Source: JAKSSE01 sp045597645
Lineage (GTDB): Bacteria; Bacillota; Clostridia; Lachnospirales; Lachnospiraceae
Reading direction: 5' to 3'
Assembly: GCA_045597645.1 (NCBI GenBank)
Contig: JAZLKM010000048.1
Span: 44,184-108,183, forward strand
Length of the DNA: 64,000 nt
Of this stretch, positions 44,111 through 51,845 are shown in pieces. Numbering within the stretch: position 1 is the first letter of the stretch; each line of letters opens with the position of its first letter. Position numbers and translations under genes: made by a program. The notes under the pieces were generated by a model. That model was not told the DNA's origin and did not search any database. It saw only the letters and a list, made by a program, of their open reading frames with translations.

Positions 44111-44277
44111 TGGGTATTCTTCTGAAAATATTAATGATAGTAGCAATTGTACTGGTAGCATTTTTTGTGCTGACATTCATAGTATATTTCTTTAACTTGG
44201 ATATGAAGCTTACATCAGCATTAGAGCCACTTCTTGAAAAGCATTATGATAAAATAAAGAGAGACCATAAAATCTAA
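44110..44277 (+). CDS. Small single-pass membrane protein of the dehydratase operon
   Basis: 55 residues. The ATG overlaps the activase stop (TAATG) and the stop overlaps the next ATG in the same way, so it is locked into the operon. Residues about 3-29 are one strongly hydrophobic helix (ILLKILMIVAIVLVAFFVL), followed by NLDMKLTSALEPLLEKHYDK and a basic end. N-out/C-in with a short cytoplasmic helical tail is likely by the positive-inside rule. I do not recognise a family. Perfect tight packing on both sides is the main evidence that it is a real gene. Confidence 0.7.
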   Translation: MGILLKILMIVAIVLVAFFVLTFIVYFFNLDMKLTSALEPLLEKHYDKIKRDHKI

Positions 44278-44996
44278 TGAGAATATATGATGAATGTATA
44301 GAAAAAGAACTTTCTCTGCTAAAGCCGCACTGTAAAAAAGTGTGGCTTTATAAAGATGATGCGGATACCTGGGAGGATGGCGGAAACAATGATCTGATAT
44401 TTGCCAGTGATACAGCTTTTGAATTGGGTGGCGATGATAAAGTGGCAGTATCAGAGCAGATGATGACGGAGAGTCCTGAGTACGAAGTAGAAGACTCTGT
44501 GGAGCTGTATGGACCAGATCTCAATGAGATAACGGGGAATATTAACTTTGCCAAAATCGTGCTTGTAAAGGTTGCCAGAGATTCTTTTACAGAGGATGGA
44601 ATATATGATAGAATACGTGGAATACAGTATACAAAATACCATATTCATCCAAAGGGCTATATGTCTCGAGTGTCTGCTACGGCTATGAGGGAACAAGTGC
44701 GAGTATCAAAGGGGGCTGTAAAAGCAGGAATCTCGTTTGAGAAAGTAGGCATGAAATATATAGCGGCTTATAAAAAATATCCTCAGGTCGAGGCGGTAAA
44801 AATCATATTTATCACAGAGCCGAGCTTTGACTATGAAGCTTTGCTAGGGCAGGTAAAGAAATCTGAAGCAATAACCGCAGCGCTAGATCATGCACTTAAG
44901 GATATTACGATGAATTGCAATTCGTGTAGTGTGAAAGAAATATGCGATGAAGTAGAAGGCATGAGAGAGCTTCATTTTGCAAATGCTAAGGGTTAG
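44277..44996 (+). CDS. Acetyl-CoA synthase (AcsB/CdhC)-like protein without the A-cluster domain
   Basis: 239 residues. Several blocks align by eye with the middle domain of acetyl-CoA synthase: AFELGG, ELYGPDLNEITGNINFAKIV (ACS 'VGPDLDEL-G--LPLGIVV'), RVSKGAVKAGISFEKVGMKY and VEAVKIIFITEPSFDYEALL. True ACS continues with the A-cluster domain holding the Ni-Ni-[4Fe-4S] site; here the protein ends soon after with Cys214-x2-Cys217-x5-Cys223 in CNSCSVKEICDEVEGMREL, a possible small metal site. It cannot be a complete ACS. The CooC-like ATPase at the operon head makes a metal role plausible. No ribosome site; probably coupled to the upstream stop. Confidence 0.65.
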   Translation: MRIYDECIEKELSLLKPHCKKVWLYKDDADTWEDGGNNDLIFASDTAFELGGDDKVAVSEQMMTESPEYEVEDSVELYGPDLNEITGNINFAKIVLVKVARDSFTEDGIYDRIRGIQYTKYHIHPKGYMSRVSATAMREQVRVSKGAVKAGISFEKVGMKYIAAYKKYPQVEAVKIIFITEPSFDYEALLGQVKKSEAITAALDHALKDITMNCNSCSVKEICDEVEGMRELHFANAKG

Positions 44997-45021
44997 TATA
45001 TTAGCAATGTAAGGAGAAAAA

Positions 45022-45912
45022 ATGAGCCAGAGATATCTTATTTTTACAGACGTATCAGCAGACATTGACTTTAAAGTAATAACCACAGAATCGATAATGC
45101 TGATTCCAATGAATTATACATTAGGGGAAGAGGACAGATGCTGTGATAATATGGAAAATGAGGGTGTACTAAAGCGTTTCTATGATGGACAGAGAAACGG
45201 AGACTTAACCCAGACAACACAGATTACTCCTGCAAAGTATGTTGAGCATTTTGGAAAGCATATGGAGGCTGGTAATAATATTCTCTATATTAGTCTATCA
45301 GGAGGCCTATCAAGCACTTTTCAGTCAGCTATGGTGGCAAAGGCGCAGCTTGAGGAAGAGTATCCTGCTGTGAAAATTGAAGTAGTAGATTCAAGTGCAG
45401 CCACTGGAGGCATGGGCTTGCTGGTTGAGGCAGCAGCCAGAAACAGAGCTGAAGGCATGAGTCTTGAAGATAATGCAGCATGGCTTGAAGCAAATAAGCA
45501 CAGAGTGCGCCATTGGTTTATGGTGGGTGATTTGGGATACCTTAGAAGAGGCGGGCGTGTGTCTGGAGCGACAGCAGTTATTGGTTCAGCTCTTAATATT
45601 AAGCCTATACTAAAGATTAATGCAGATGGAACGCTCTCAAATTTTGATAAAAAGAGAGGAGCTAAGCCTGCTATTAAATCTCTGATCGAGTTTTATACAC
45701 AGACAAAAGCAGAAGATATGCAAGGGGCAGATGAGACGATATATCTATGCCACGCGGATGCTGGTGAGAATGTGGAGTACGCAAAAGATTTGTTGAAAGA
45801 AATAAATCCAGACGTGCATATAGTTGAAATGATGCTATGTCCGATAATTGGTGCTCATGTAGGACCAGGAATGCTCGCAATCATTCACTGGGGTAAAGAC
45901 GCTAGGGATTAA
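45022..45912 (+). CDS. DegV family fatty-acid-binding protein
   Basis: 296 residues. Typical DegV layout: RYLIFTDVSADIDFKV near the start, ILYISLSGGLSSTFQSAMVA (fatty-acid carboxylate site), KIEVVDSSAATGGMGLLVEA and VGDLGYLRRGGRVSGATAVI. DegV/FakB proteins bind a fatty acid; FakB types hand it to the kinase FakA. The first motif is degenerate (DVSAD instead of DSxxD). It follows the ACS-like gene by 25 bases with its own AAGGAG, and shares the terminator at 45920, so it may be the last gene of the operon. Confidence 0.9.
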   Translation: MSQRYLIFTDVSADIDFKVITTESIMLIPMNYTLGEEDRCCDNMENEGVLKRFYDGQRNGDLTQTTQITPAKYVEHFGKHMEAGNNILYISLSGGLSSTFQSAMVAKAQLEEEYPAVKIEVVDSSAATGGMGLLVEAAARNRAEGMSLEDNAAWLEANKHRVRHWFMVGDLGYLRRGGRVSGATAVIGSALNIKPILKINADGTLSNFDKKRGAKPAIKSLIEFYTQTKAEDMQGADETIYLCHADAGENVEYAKDLLKEINPDVHIVEMMLCPIIGAHVGPGMLAIIHWGKDARD

Positions 45913-45919
45913 ACGAAGA

Positions 45920-45946
45920 AGCCTCGATTTTGCATCGAGGCTTTTT
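45920..45946. terminator. Terminator after the DegV gene
   Basis: AGCCTCGAT (45920-45928) pairs with ATCGAGGCT (45934-45942), loop TTTGC, followed by five T. The gene pduL converges from the right and ends six bases away, so it may serve both. Confidence 0.88.
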
Positions 45947-45951
45947 ATTAC

Positions 45952-46596
45952 TTATCTATTAATTCCATCAAGCAGCTCATCGGCCCAGGCCTGAAGATTG
46001 TAGGTATTTCCCTCAAATAATTTTAGAATGACTCCTTGAGGATTTTTTTCGCCCGCAAATGCATTGGCTTCATCAGTGTCGACGTGCATAGCTAGAGCAT
46101 AATTTTTATTCACGCGCACTACAACATCAGCAAAGATAAGGGCCCGCTCAAAGCTTTGGGTTATAACAAAAACGTTATCGTTATCCTTTAGATGCATACG
46201 TCTCGCATCAGAAGGAGTCATATGGATATGTCGTTTTGCTACTATTACCCCCTTCTCCATGACAAGCTCACCACAGGGGCCAATTAATCGACAGCCAGGG
46301 GTATCCTCGATATGGCCAGACTGACGAATAATTCCAGGAACGCCAATTTTTCTGGCATCTGTCATGGAAATCTCAACTTGAGATTCAGGTCTGAAGGGAC
46401 CGAGAATAGAGATGTTTTTTATCTCAGCCTTTGGGCCCACCATTGTAACACGTTCTTTGCAGGCGTATTGCCCGGGTTGACTTAACTCCTTTGTGGGGGT
46501 AAGAACCGCATTATCTCCATATAATACGTGGAAATCTGCTTCAGATAGATGAACATGACGAGCGGATGTTTCAATTGGTACAGGTATATTACTCAT
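45952..46596 (-). CDS. pduL: Phosphate propanoyl/acyltransferase, PduL type
   Basis: 214 residues. Both metal-binding histidine blocks are present: SARHVHLSEADF near residue 12 and AKRHIHMTPSDARRM near 124, plus GPFRPESQVEISMTDARKIG. PduL converts acyl-CoA and phosphate to acyl phosphate and CoA, feeding acetate or propionate kinase. Microcompartment PduL has an N-terminal encapsulation helix; here the protein starts directly at the core (PVPIETSARHVHL) and no shell genes are adjacent, so a soluble housekeeping phosphotransacylase is likely. AGGAG precedes the ATG. Confidence 0.94.
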   Translation of the reverse strand: MSNIPVPIETSARHVHLSEADFHVLYGDNAVLTPTKELSQPGQYACKERVTMVGPKAEIKNISILGPFRPESQVEISMTDARKIGVPGIIRQSGHIEDTPGCRLIGPCGELVMEKGVIVAKRHIHMTPSDARRMHLKDNDNVFVITQSFERALIFADVVVRVNKNYALAMHVDTDEANAFAGEKNPQGVILKLFEGNTYNLQAWADELLDGINR

Positions 46597-46686
46597 TATT
46601 TGATTCTCCTAAGTTCCAATAGGATTTTTTACTATGGAGGATGATTTGTCAATTAAAATCGGAATAAATTATGAAAAGAGGTTGAA

Positions 46687-46977
46687 TTGGGAGAGTTTTT
46701 TGTTTCGTTGGGAATAAATTTATTATTTAGGTATAAATGGCTGATACTGGCTCTGATAGCTCTGGCTCTTAGCCTGATATTTCATTTTTCAATGATTATT
46801 GTTTGGATAATTCTTGGGATATGGTTTCTACATGGGCTGCTGGTCACTATAATTTTGACAGTATTGTCAGGAATACCTAGTGGTACACCTACAAATGCTG
46901 AGCAGGAAAATAAAAATCCATATTCTAAATCCACTAAAGACTTAATAAATATGATGAAAAAAAGATCGGAAGGATAA
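46687..46977 (+). CDS. Small membrane protein of unknown function
   Basis: 96 residues starting with TTG behind AAGAGG. Two hydrophobic stretches (about 16-35 LILALIALALSLIFHF and 36-60 IIVWIILGIWFLHGLLVTII) are followed by a polar tail rich in Asn, Lys and Ser. No family recognised. Its stop codon lies inside the hairpin at 46965-46987. Confidence 0.5.
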   Translation: MGEFFVSLGINLLFRYKWLILALIALALSLIFHFSMIIVWIILGIWFLHGLLVTIILTVLSGIPSGTPTNAEQENKNPYSKSTKDLINMMKKRSEG

Positions 46978-46987
46978 TCCTTCCGAT
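46957..46987 (-). terminator. Terminator of the MacB-type exporter operon
   Basis: A perfect 10-base stem ATCGGAAGGA (46965-46974) / TCCTTCCGAT (46978-46987) around TAA. On the - strand it is followed by C and seven T, making a strong terminator; on the + strand the T-run is poor. Confidence 0.85.
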
Positions 46988-46993
46988 TTATGT

Positions 46994-48247
46994 TTATTCG
47001 TGACGAAGTGCATCAATAGGGTTTAGATTAGCAGCTTGATAGCTAGGAAGCATGCCAAAGACAATTCCTATTACCATTGAAAAGGCTACTGCAAGTATAG
47101 CAGCGGGTACACTTATTGCAACTGGGGTTTCGCTTACAGCTGATATAATCTCCGCAAGGGTGATTCCTGCAACAACGCCCAAAATGCCTCCAATTGAGGT
47201 GAGCATGGCGGCTTCTGTTAGAAACTGTCCAAGTATCTTACCTTTTCTAGCACCAATTGCTTTTTTTAGACCAATTTCACCTGTTCGCTCAGTGACGGAC
47301 ACGAGCATTATATTCATGACGCCGATACCTCCAACAAGCAGAGATATAGCAGCTATCCAAATGAGCATTGAATTAGTAGATTTTGATAGTTGTTGCAGCT
47401 CAGTGGCCTGCTCTAATAGATCCTGAGCTTTATATTTTATAGAAGTATCACTGGGGCTGATAGAGTTGTTTAGTATATCAGCGGCGGTTTTGCCTACTGA
47501 CGTCATATCATCAGTACTTTTGACGTGAATAGCAATGTTCTGGGGCTCGTCATACATATAGGCGATGGGCCAGTCCGAATATGGGATGAATAGGTTACCA
47601 CCATCAGTGTTTACATAAGTGTAATAGTCATCCATCGTGTTGATGGTGGGTTCAAAGGTACTGGGCATAGTGCATACACCTATGACTGTGAAGGTGTCCC
47701 CTTTTATTTCTATAATAGAACCTATGGACTTATCTCCTTGAAGAAGAGATTTTTCAAGAGTATCGTCGATGATGCAGACCTTTCGAAAATTGGAAAAATC
47801 AGAGTCTATAAAATCACGCCCAGATTTCATGATATATCCACAGGTGTTGATGTAGTTTAAGTCAACACCACGGACGTATCCGCCGGTCATAGAGGAGTTT
47901 TTGTAAAAAATATCGCTGTACACATTTCTTGATACATAACGAGAGGCGGATACCACATTTTCTATGCCTTCTATGCTTTCCAGGACCTCATCTGTTATCA
48001 TTCCGACACCCTGAGGTATACCATTGTATTCCATTTCATAAGGCCAAGATTCCTGACATAGCTCTATCTTGACTAGGTTACTACCCGAACCAATAAGGTT
48101 GGCTTTAATTTGCTCATTAGTGCCTTCGATTGTTGAGACAATAGCAATTATTGCTGCGATTCCTATGATAATACCCAGCATAGTAAGAAAAGATCTTAAT
48201 TTGTGTGTCCAGATACCGCGTATAGCGGATCTAAAATTTTCTAACAT
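46994..48247 (-). CDS. MacB/FtsX-type ABC transporter permease
   Basis: 417 residues. N-terminal TM helix (HKLRSFLTMLGIIIGIAAII), a large extracytoplasmic MacB-PCD-like domain (about 45-280), then three TM helices in the FtsX domain (GGIGVMNIMLVSVTERTGEI; KAIGARKGKILGQFLTEAAM). This is the membrane part of a mechanotransmitting exporter of the MacB type, used in Gram-positives for peptide or drug export and resistance. Last gene of the four-gene operon 51639-46994. Confidence 0.92.
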   Translation of the reverse strand: MLENFRSAIRGIWTHKLRSFLTMLGIIIGIAAIIAIVSTIEGTNEQIKANLIGSGSNLVKIELCQESWPYEMEYNGIPQGVGMITDEVLESIEGIENVVSASRYVSRNVYSDIFYKNSSMTGGYVRGVDLNYINTCGYIMKSGRDFIDSDFSNFRKVCIIDDTLEKSLLQGDKSIGSIIEIKGDTFTVIGVCTMPSTFEPTINTMDDYYTYVNTDGGNLFIPYSDWPIAYMYDEPQNIAIHVKSTDDMTSVGKTAADILNNSISPSDTSIKYKAQDLLEQATELQQLSKSTNSMLIWIAAISLLVGGIGVMNIMLVSVTERTGEIGLKKAIGARKGKILGQFLTEAAMLTSIGGILGVVAGITLAEIISAVSETPVAISVPAAILAVAFSMVIGIVFGMLPSYQAANLNPIDALRHE

Positions 48248-48272
48248 TTATACTTCTCCGATTGCGTTACAA

Positions 48273-49553
48273 TTACCAATTCGCATTATCGTCTATCTCA
48301 CAGGTTGAACCGATCACAGCCTCTGGTCCGTAAGGAAAGGAAATATAAGCATCATCACCTGGGTATCCAGACGTGATTTTTGTATAGCTTCCCCATAACT
48401 GTTCGCCGCAGGTGACAAACTGTTGCTTGAGTTTTCCATTCTCATCCATGATCATGAGATAACTTTTTCCGTTCTCAGTTCGAATGAAAGGATTGTATAT
48501 GTACACGGTATCCTCGTCCGCAGACAGATTAAGGTTGACATCAACATAGTTTCCAAGTTCCATGCCGGTCATGTCGTCGAGAGTGGCTTTGTAATTATAG
48601 TAGGTAACGTTTGAATTACCTCCTGAAGAATAAGAATTGGAATTTGAAGCAGGATAGCTGTCAATTTCTGTTATTGTTGCCGTTGTAGAGGCACCACTCA
48701 TCCAGTTGTTAACAGTAACCGAAGTGCCTGGGACTACGTCCAGGAGATTCAGCTCGCTAACCTGACCTGTTACATAGTATCCGTCTGAGCTGGATAAGAT
48801 TAGGAAAGCAGATCCGTCCTTTGGAATATTATCTGCAGAACAAAGCTTTGTAACTATACCGTCACACTTGGCTACGATTTCGCCTGATTCTGCAGAGTCT
48901 TTTAGTACATTTAATTCTTGCTGTAGTATTCTTACAGTCAAGTCTGCATTTTGAACAGCAATAGTGCGTTCGAAAATCATACTCTCCTTTTGATCAAGTG
49001 ACACACCCTTGTCCGGATTGTATTCATCAATAAGAGTTCCTTCGTCAAAAGTGTTTTCACCTAACCAATTGCCAGCTTCATCATAGAAAATTTCTTTAAA
49101 GATATCTTTGTAATCATCATATTCTGTTTTTATGGTTATTTTTTCGGCATCAGGAGCAACCTTTGTCTTTTGTGCTTGTGCAAGTCTTGCATTTGCGAGT
49201 TTCAGATTCAATTGGGCTTGTTTAATTTTAAGTTCTTTGTCACGGATTGTAATTGAAGAATCTATTTTATCAAGCATAATGAGTGGGTCGCCCTCTGATA
49301 CAATATCTCCTTCGTTTACATATATATCCAAAATCTTAGTGTCAGCAGGGAGATATACAGCTTGGGCGCCATTACTTTTTATCTCGCTGCTACTTTCGAT
49401 AGAATCACTCCATTCGGTTATAGTGTAGTAAGTGATGGGCTGAACCTTAGTTATACGCTTTTTTTGTTTATTTTGACGCGCAAAAAATACAGCAACGCAT
49501 ACGATTGCGATAATTGATAATGTAATTATAGAAACTTTAAAAAACTTCTTCAT
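48273..49553 (-). CDS. HlyD/RND-type membrane-fusion adaptor, second of the operon
   Basis: 426 residues: N-terminal TM anchor (about 5-23, VSIITLSIIAIVCVAVFFA), biotinyl-lipoyl-like half motifs (LDIYVNEGDIVSEGDPLIML; AKCDGIVTKLCSADNIPKDG), a helical hairpin (about 100-220) and a beta-barrel domain. Such adaptors extend ABC permeases of the MacB type; in Gram-positives there is no outer membrane channel. Its start overlaps the ATPase gene by 17 bases. The operon encodes a second, different adaptor at 50239-51639. Confidence 0.88.
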   Translation of the reverse strand: MKKFFKVSIITLSIIAIVCVAVFFARQNKQKKRITKVQPITYYTITEWSDSIESSSEIKSNGAQAVYLPADTKILDIYVNEGDIVSEGDPLIMLDKIDSSITIRDKELKIKQAQLNLKLANARLAQAQKTKVAPDAEKITIKTEYDDYKDIFKEIFYDEAGNWLGENTFDEGTLIDEYNPDKGVSLDQKESMIFERTIAVQNADLTVRILQQELNVLKDSAESGEIVAKCDGIVTKLCSADNIPKDGSAFLILSSSDGYYVTGQVSELNLLDVVPGTSVTVNNWMSGASTTATITEIDSYPASNSNSYSSGGNSNVTYYNYKATLDDMTGMELGNYVDVNLNLSADEDTVYIYNPFIRTENGKSYLMIMDENGKLKQQFVTCGEQLWGSYTKITSGYPGDDAYISFPYGPEAVIGSTCEIDDNANW

Positions 49554-50232
49554 GTGGAACGTCGCTACCTTCGAATATCTCTCCGTCGATGATTCTTATC
49601 TGCCGCTTGGCGTGTGATGCTATATTAGCGTCGTGAGTAATCATAATGATTGTTACGCCTTCATCATTTAATTTTTTGAATAATTCGATAATTTGTTTTC
49701 CTGACTTTTGATCCAAAGCTCCCGTGGGTTCATCAGCCAGCAGTATTCTTGGATTGTGTACCATAGCTCGTGCAATAGCAACGCGCTGCTTTTGACCTCC
49801 AGAAAGTTGATTTGGTTTGAAGCCTACACGTTCTTCTAACCCTACACGAGTAAGAGCCTCTACAGCCATTTTGTTTCGGTCTTTTTTACGAATTCCGGCA
49901 TAACTTAGTGGAAGTGCAACATTCTCCGTGGCATTTTCTTCGGGAAGAAGGTGAAAGCTTTGGAATACGAAACCAATGGAGTTAAGTCGTAGATCACTCA
50001 TCTGCCTGTCCGACATTTTAGAAATATCTTGACCATCAAATAGATACTCTCCGGAGGTTGGCTTATCAAGGCATCCTATAATGTTCATAAGAGTAGTCTT
50101 GCCAGAACCAGAGGGCCCCATTATCGCGACGTACTCGCCTTCATCAACGCTGAAGGAGACGTCTTTAAGTACTGGGACAACCATTTTGTCATCACCGTAA
50201 TCTTTATATATATGAGAAAGCTGTAATATCAT
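49537..50232 (-). CDS. MacB/LolD-type ABC transporter ATP-binding protein
   Basis: 231 residues. Walker A GPSGSGKTT (about 39-47), Q-loop GFVFQSFHLLPE, signature LSGGQKQRVAIARA, Walker B ILLADEPTGALDQKSG and the H-loop ITHD. The GALD extension and short size are typical of the MacB/LolD/SalX group, which powers the FtsX-type permease at 46994. Gaps of 6 bases and an overlap link it to the two adaptor genes. Confidence 0.96.
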   Translation of the reverse strand: MILQLSHIYKDYGDDKMVVPVLKDVSFSVDEGEYVAIMGPSGSGKTTLMNIIGCLDKPTSGEYLFDGQDISKMSDRQMSDLRLNSIGFVFQSFHLLPEENATENVALPLSYAGIRKKDRNKMAVEALTRVGLEERVGFKPNQLSGGQKQRVAIARAMVHNPRILLADEPTGALDQKSGKQIIELFKKLNDEGVTIIMITHDANIASHAKRQIRIIDGEIFEGSDVPHEEVF

Positions 50233-50238
50233 AGAACA

Positions 50239-51639
50239 TCACTCCTCGTTGTATTCAACTATGGAGCCATCCATAGAAATGTCGTCTGATGCTATGTATT
50301 CTTCATCCAGATACTCACCAGAGAAATCTGACTCTTGATTATATAGAGGAGAAGAGAAATCAACGTCATCATAATTTGTAACGCAAGTCACTCCTTCATA
50401 TAAAGCCTCCATTGGATAGCAGATGAGATCCTCTTCGGACAGTCCCTCTAGAATGCTATAAGTCATATCATTATCGTCATAGTCACCTAGAGTGACAGGA
50501 ACTTTTTTCAATCGCATGTGATTGTCGGCAACCCATACGTAAGGATTATCGTTCTCATCATATGAGATGTAGAAATCGTATAGCCATACGCCTGTCTTCT
50601 CCATGCCAGCCATACCATTGCCAAGCTCGATATAAACATGCTGTCCAAGCAACAAGTCATCGGCTTCTTCAAGAGTGACGTAGAAGCTATATTTAGAGGA
50701 GGTATAGTCGGAATTTGTATCAGCACCATAGAAATGTGTGGTATTATCGTCTTCCTCTTGCTTCCCAGTATTTATGGATGAAATATAGCCTTCCCATGTT
50801 CTTGTATTATCAATTCGGGACCGGATAGTTACAGGATCTCCTTCGCTAATACTCCATATGTTTTGCTCATTGATTGAGCCACGCACTCTAAGCATGCCTA
50901 CATGCTGAATCGACAAAAAACTTGCATCATTGGAATTATAGTCAGGCGATTCGGGATCGTTTATGGCGAAAATTGTACCAGAAACCGGTGCTGTTACTTC
51001 GGTATTCTCCAGCTTTTTCTCAGCTAATTCTATTTTGTTTTGAGCGGCTTTTTTGTTATTTTCTACCTGCGCTATGGATGTCTTTATTTGCTCTATGTTA
51101 GTGTTAATTTCTTCGACATTCTCGTTTATTGAGTCAATTTCTTCCTGCCAGTCAGCTATTTGCATCTTATGGTTTTCAGGATCGATTTGACCCGCGATAT
51201 TGGCGTTGAGATATCCCAACTGCTTGTAGCATCCTTCTAAAGTTTTTTTGTTGTCGGAAATTTGCTTGTTGTAGGATTTAATCTGAAGATCATAGCCTTC
51301 AATCTCGAGGTTAAGCTGTACAATTTCATCAGCGCTTTTGCCTTCTTCGTATATAAACAGCACGTCACCTTCATTGACAAAGTCACCAACAGAAACGAGA
51401 AGCTGCTCAATACGACGCTCAGAGTTTGCTTTGATTTTGGTGGTTTCTGGAGATTCAGTCACTCCCATGAATGTATTAGTAAGAGCACCGCCTTGATTCA
51501 TAACAGTGCTGACTGCTTCAACATATACCTTGTCAGATGTATTTTTTGCGCCTATTTTTCCAGTAAAAAATAGAGCGGCTAAAAATAAGCCCGCTACTAG
51601 GATTATTGCTATAGGGATAATTACATACCTTTTTTTCAT
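50239..51639 (-). CDS. HlyD-type membrane-fusion adaptor, first of the operon
   Basis: 466 residues: N-terminal TM anchor (about 5-25, VIIPIAIILVAGLFLAALFF), lipoyl-like halves (RIEQLLVSVGDFVNEGDVLF; ENTEVTAPVSGTIFAINDPE) separated by a long coiled-coil hairpin (about 105-215, INENVEEINTNIEQIKTSIA), a beta-barrel domain, and a strikingly acidic C-terminal tail (about 425-466, many Asp, Glu and Tyr). First gene of the exporter operon. ATG follows GAGAGGAC. A large inverted repeat lies about 35-65 bases upstream. Confidence 0.88.
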   Translation of the reverse strand: MKKRYVIIPIAIILVAGLFLAALFFTGKIGAKNTSDKVYVEAVSTVMNQGGALTNTFMGVTESPETTKIKANSERRIEQLLVSVGDFVNEGDVLFIYEEGKSADEIVQLNLEIEGYDLQIKSYNKQISDNKKTLEGCYKQLGYLNANIAGQIDPENHKMQIADWQEEIDSINENVEEINTNIEQIKTSIAQVENNKKAAQNKIELAEKKLENTEVTAPVSGTIFAINDPESPDYNSNDASFLSIQHVGMLRVRGSINEQNIWSISEGDPVTIRSRIDNTRTWEGYISSINTGKQEEDDNTTHFYGADTNSDYTSSKYSFYVTLEEADDLLLGQHVYIELGNGMAGMEKTGVWLYDFYISYDENDNPYVWVADNHMRLKKVPVTLGDYDDNDMTYSILEGLSEEDLICYPMEALYEGVTCVTNYDDVDFSSPLYNQESDFSGEYLDEEYIASDDISMDGSIVEYNEE

Positions 51640-51674
51640 TATATCTATGTCCTCTCAATTACTGACACTATATG

Positions 51675-51705
51675 AGACATTATGACATACAAAAGCATTA
51701 TGTCT
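51675..51705. promoter_or_regulatory. Large inverted repeat upstream of the exporter operon
   Basis: AGACATTATG (51675-51684) and CATTATGTCT (51696-51705) are inverted copies with one mismatch, 11 bases apart; inside them GACATA (51684-51689) and TATGTC (51699-51704) form a nested pair. It is placed in the 5' region of the exporter operon and could be an operator for an unlinked regulator. Confidence 0.45.
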
Positions 51706-51754
51706 ATAGTACTTAAGTGCTAATTGCCATGCAAATTGTATAAAACATTTCACA

Positions 51755-51800
51755 CTGTTTATTAACAAGTAGAGAAGCGTATTGCGAATATCCTTGAAGT
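51755..51800 (+). repeat. Dispersed repeat, copy B
   Basis: 46 bases, 36 identical to 11215-11260 with no gaps, in the intergenic region before the NUDIX gene. See copy A. Confidence 0.6.
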
Positions 51801-51845
51801 GTGTTGAAATTATGTGGACTATAACATTAGAAATCGGAGAGAGAT

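Noticed and set aside
44277..44996. Reading the ACS-like gene as a functional acetyl-CoA synthase or CO dehydrogenase
   Set aside because: The A-cluster domain is absent and no CO dehydrogenase or corrinoid protein genes are nearby.
46658..46741. Short + strand frame of 27 codons beginning ATGGAGGATGAT before the small membrane protein gene
   Set aside because: Overlaps the better supported TTG-started gene and has no recognisable character.
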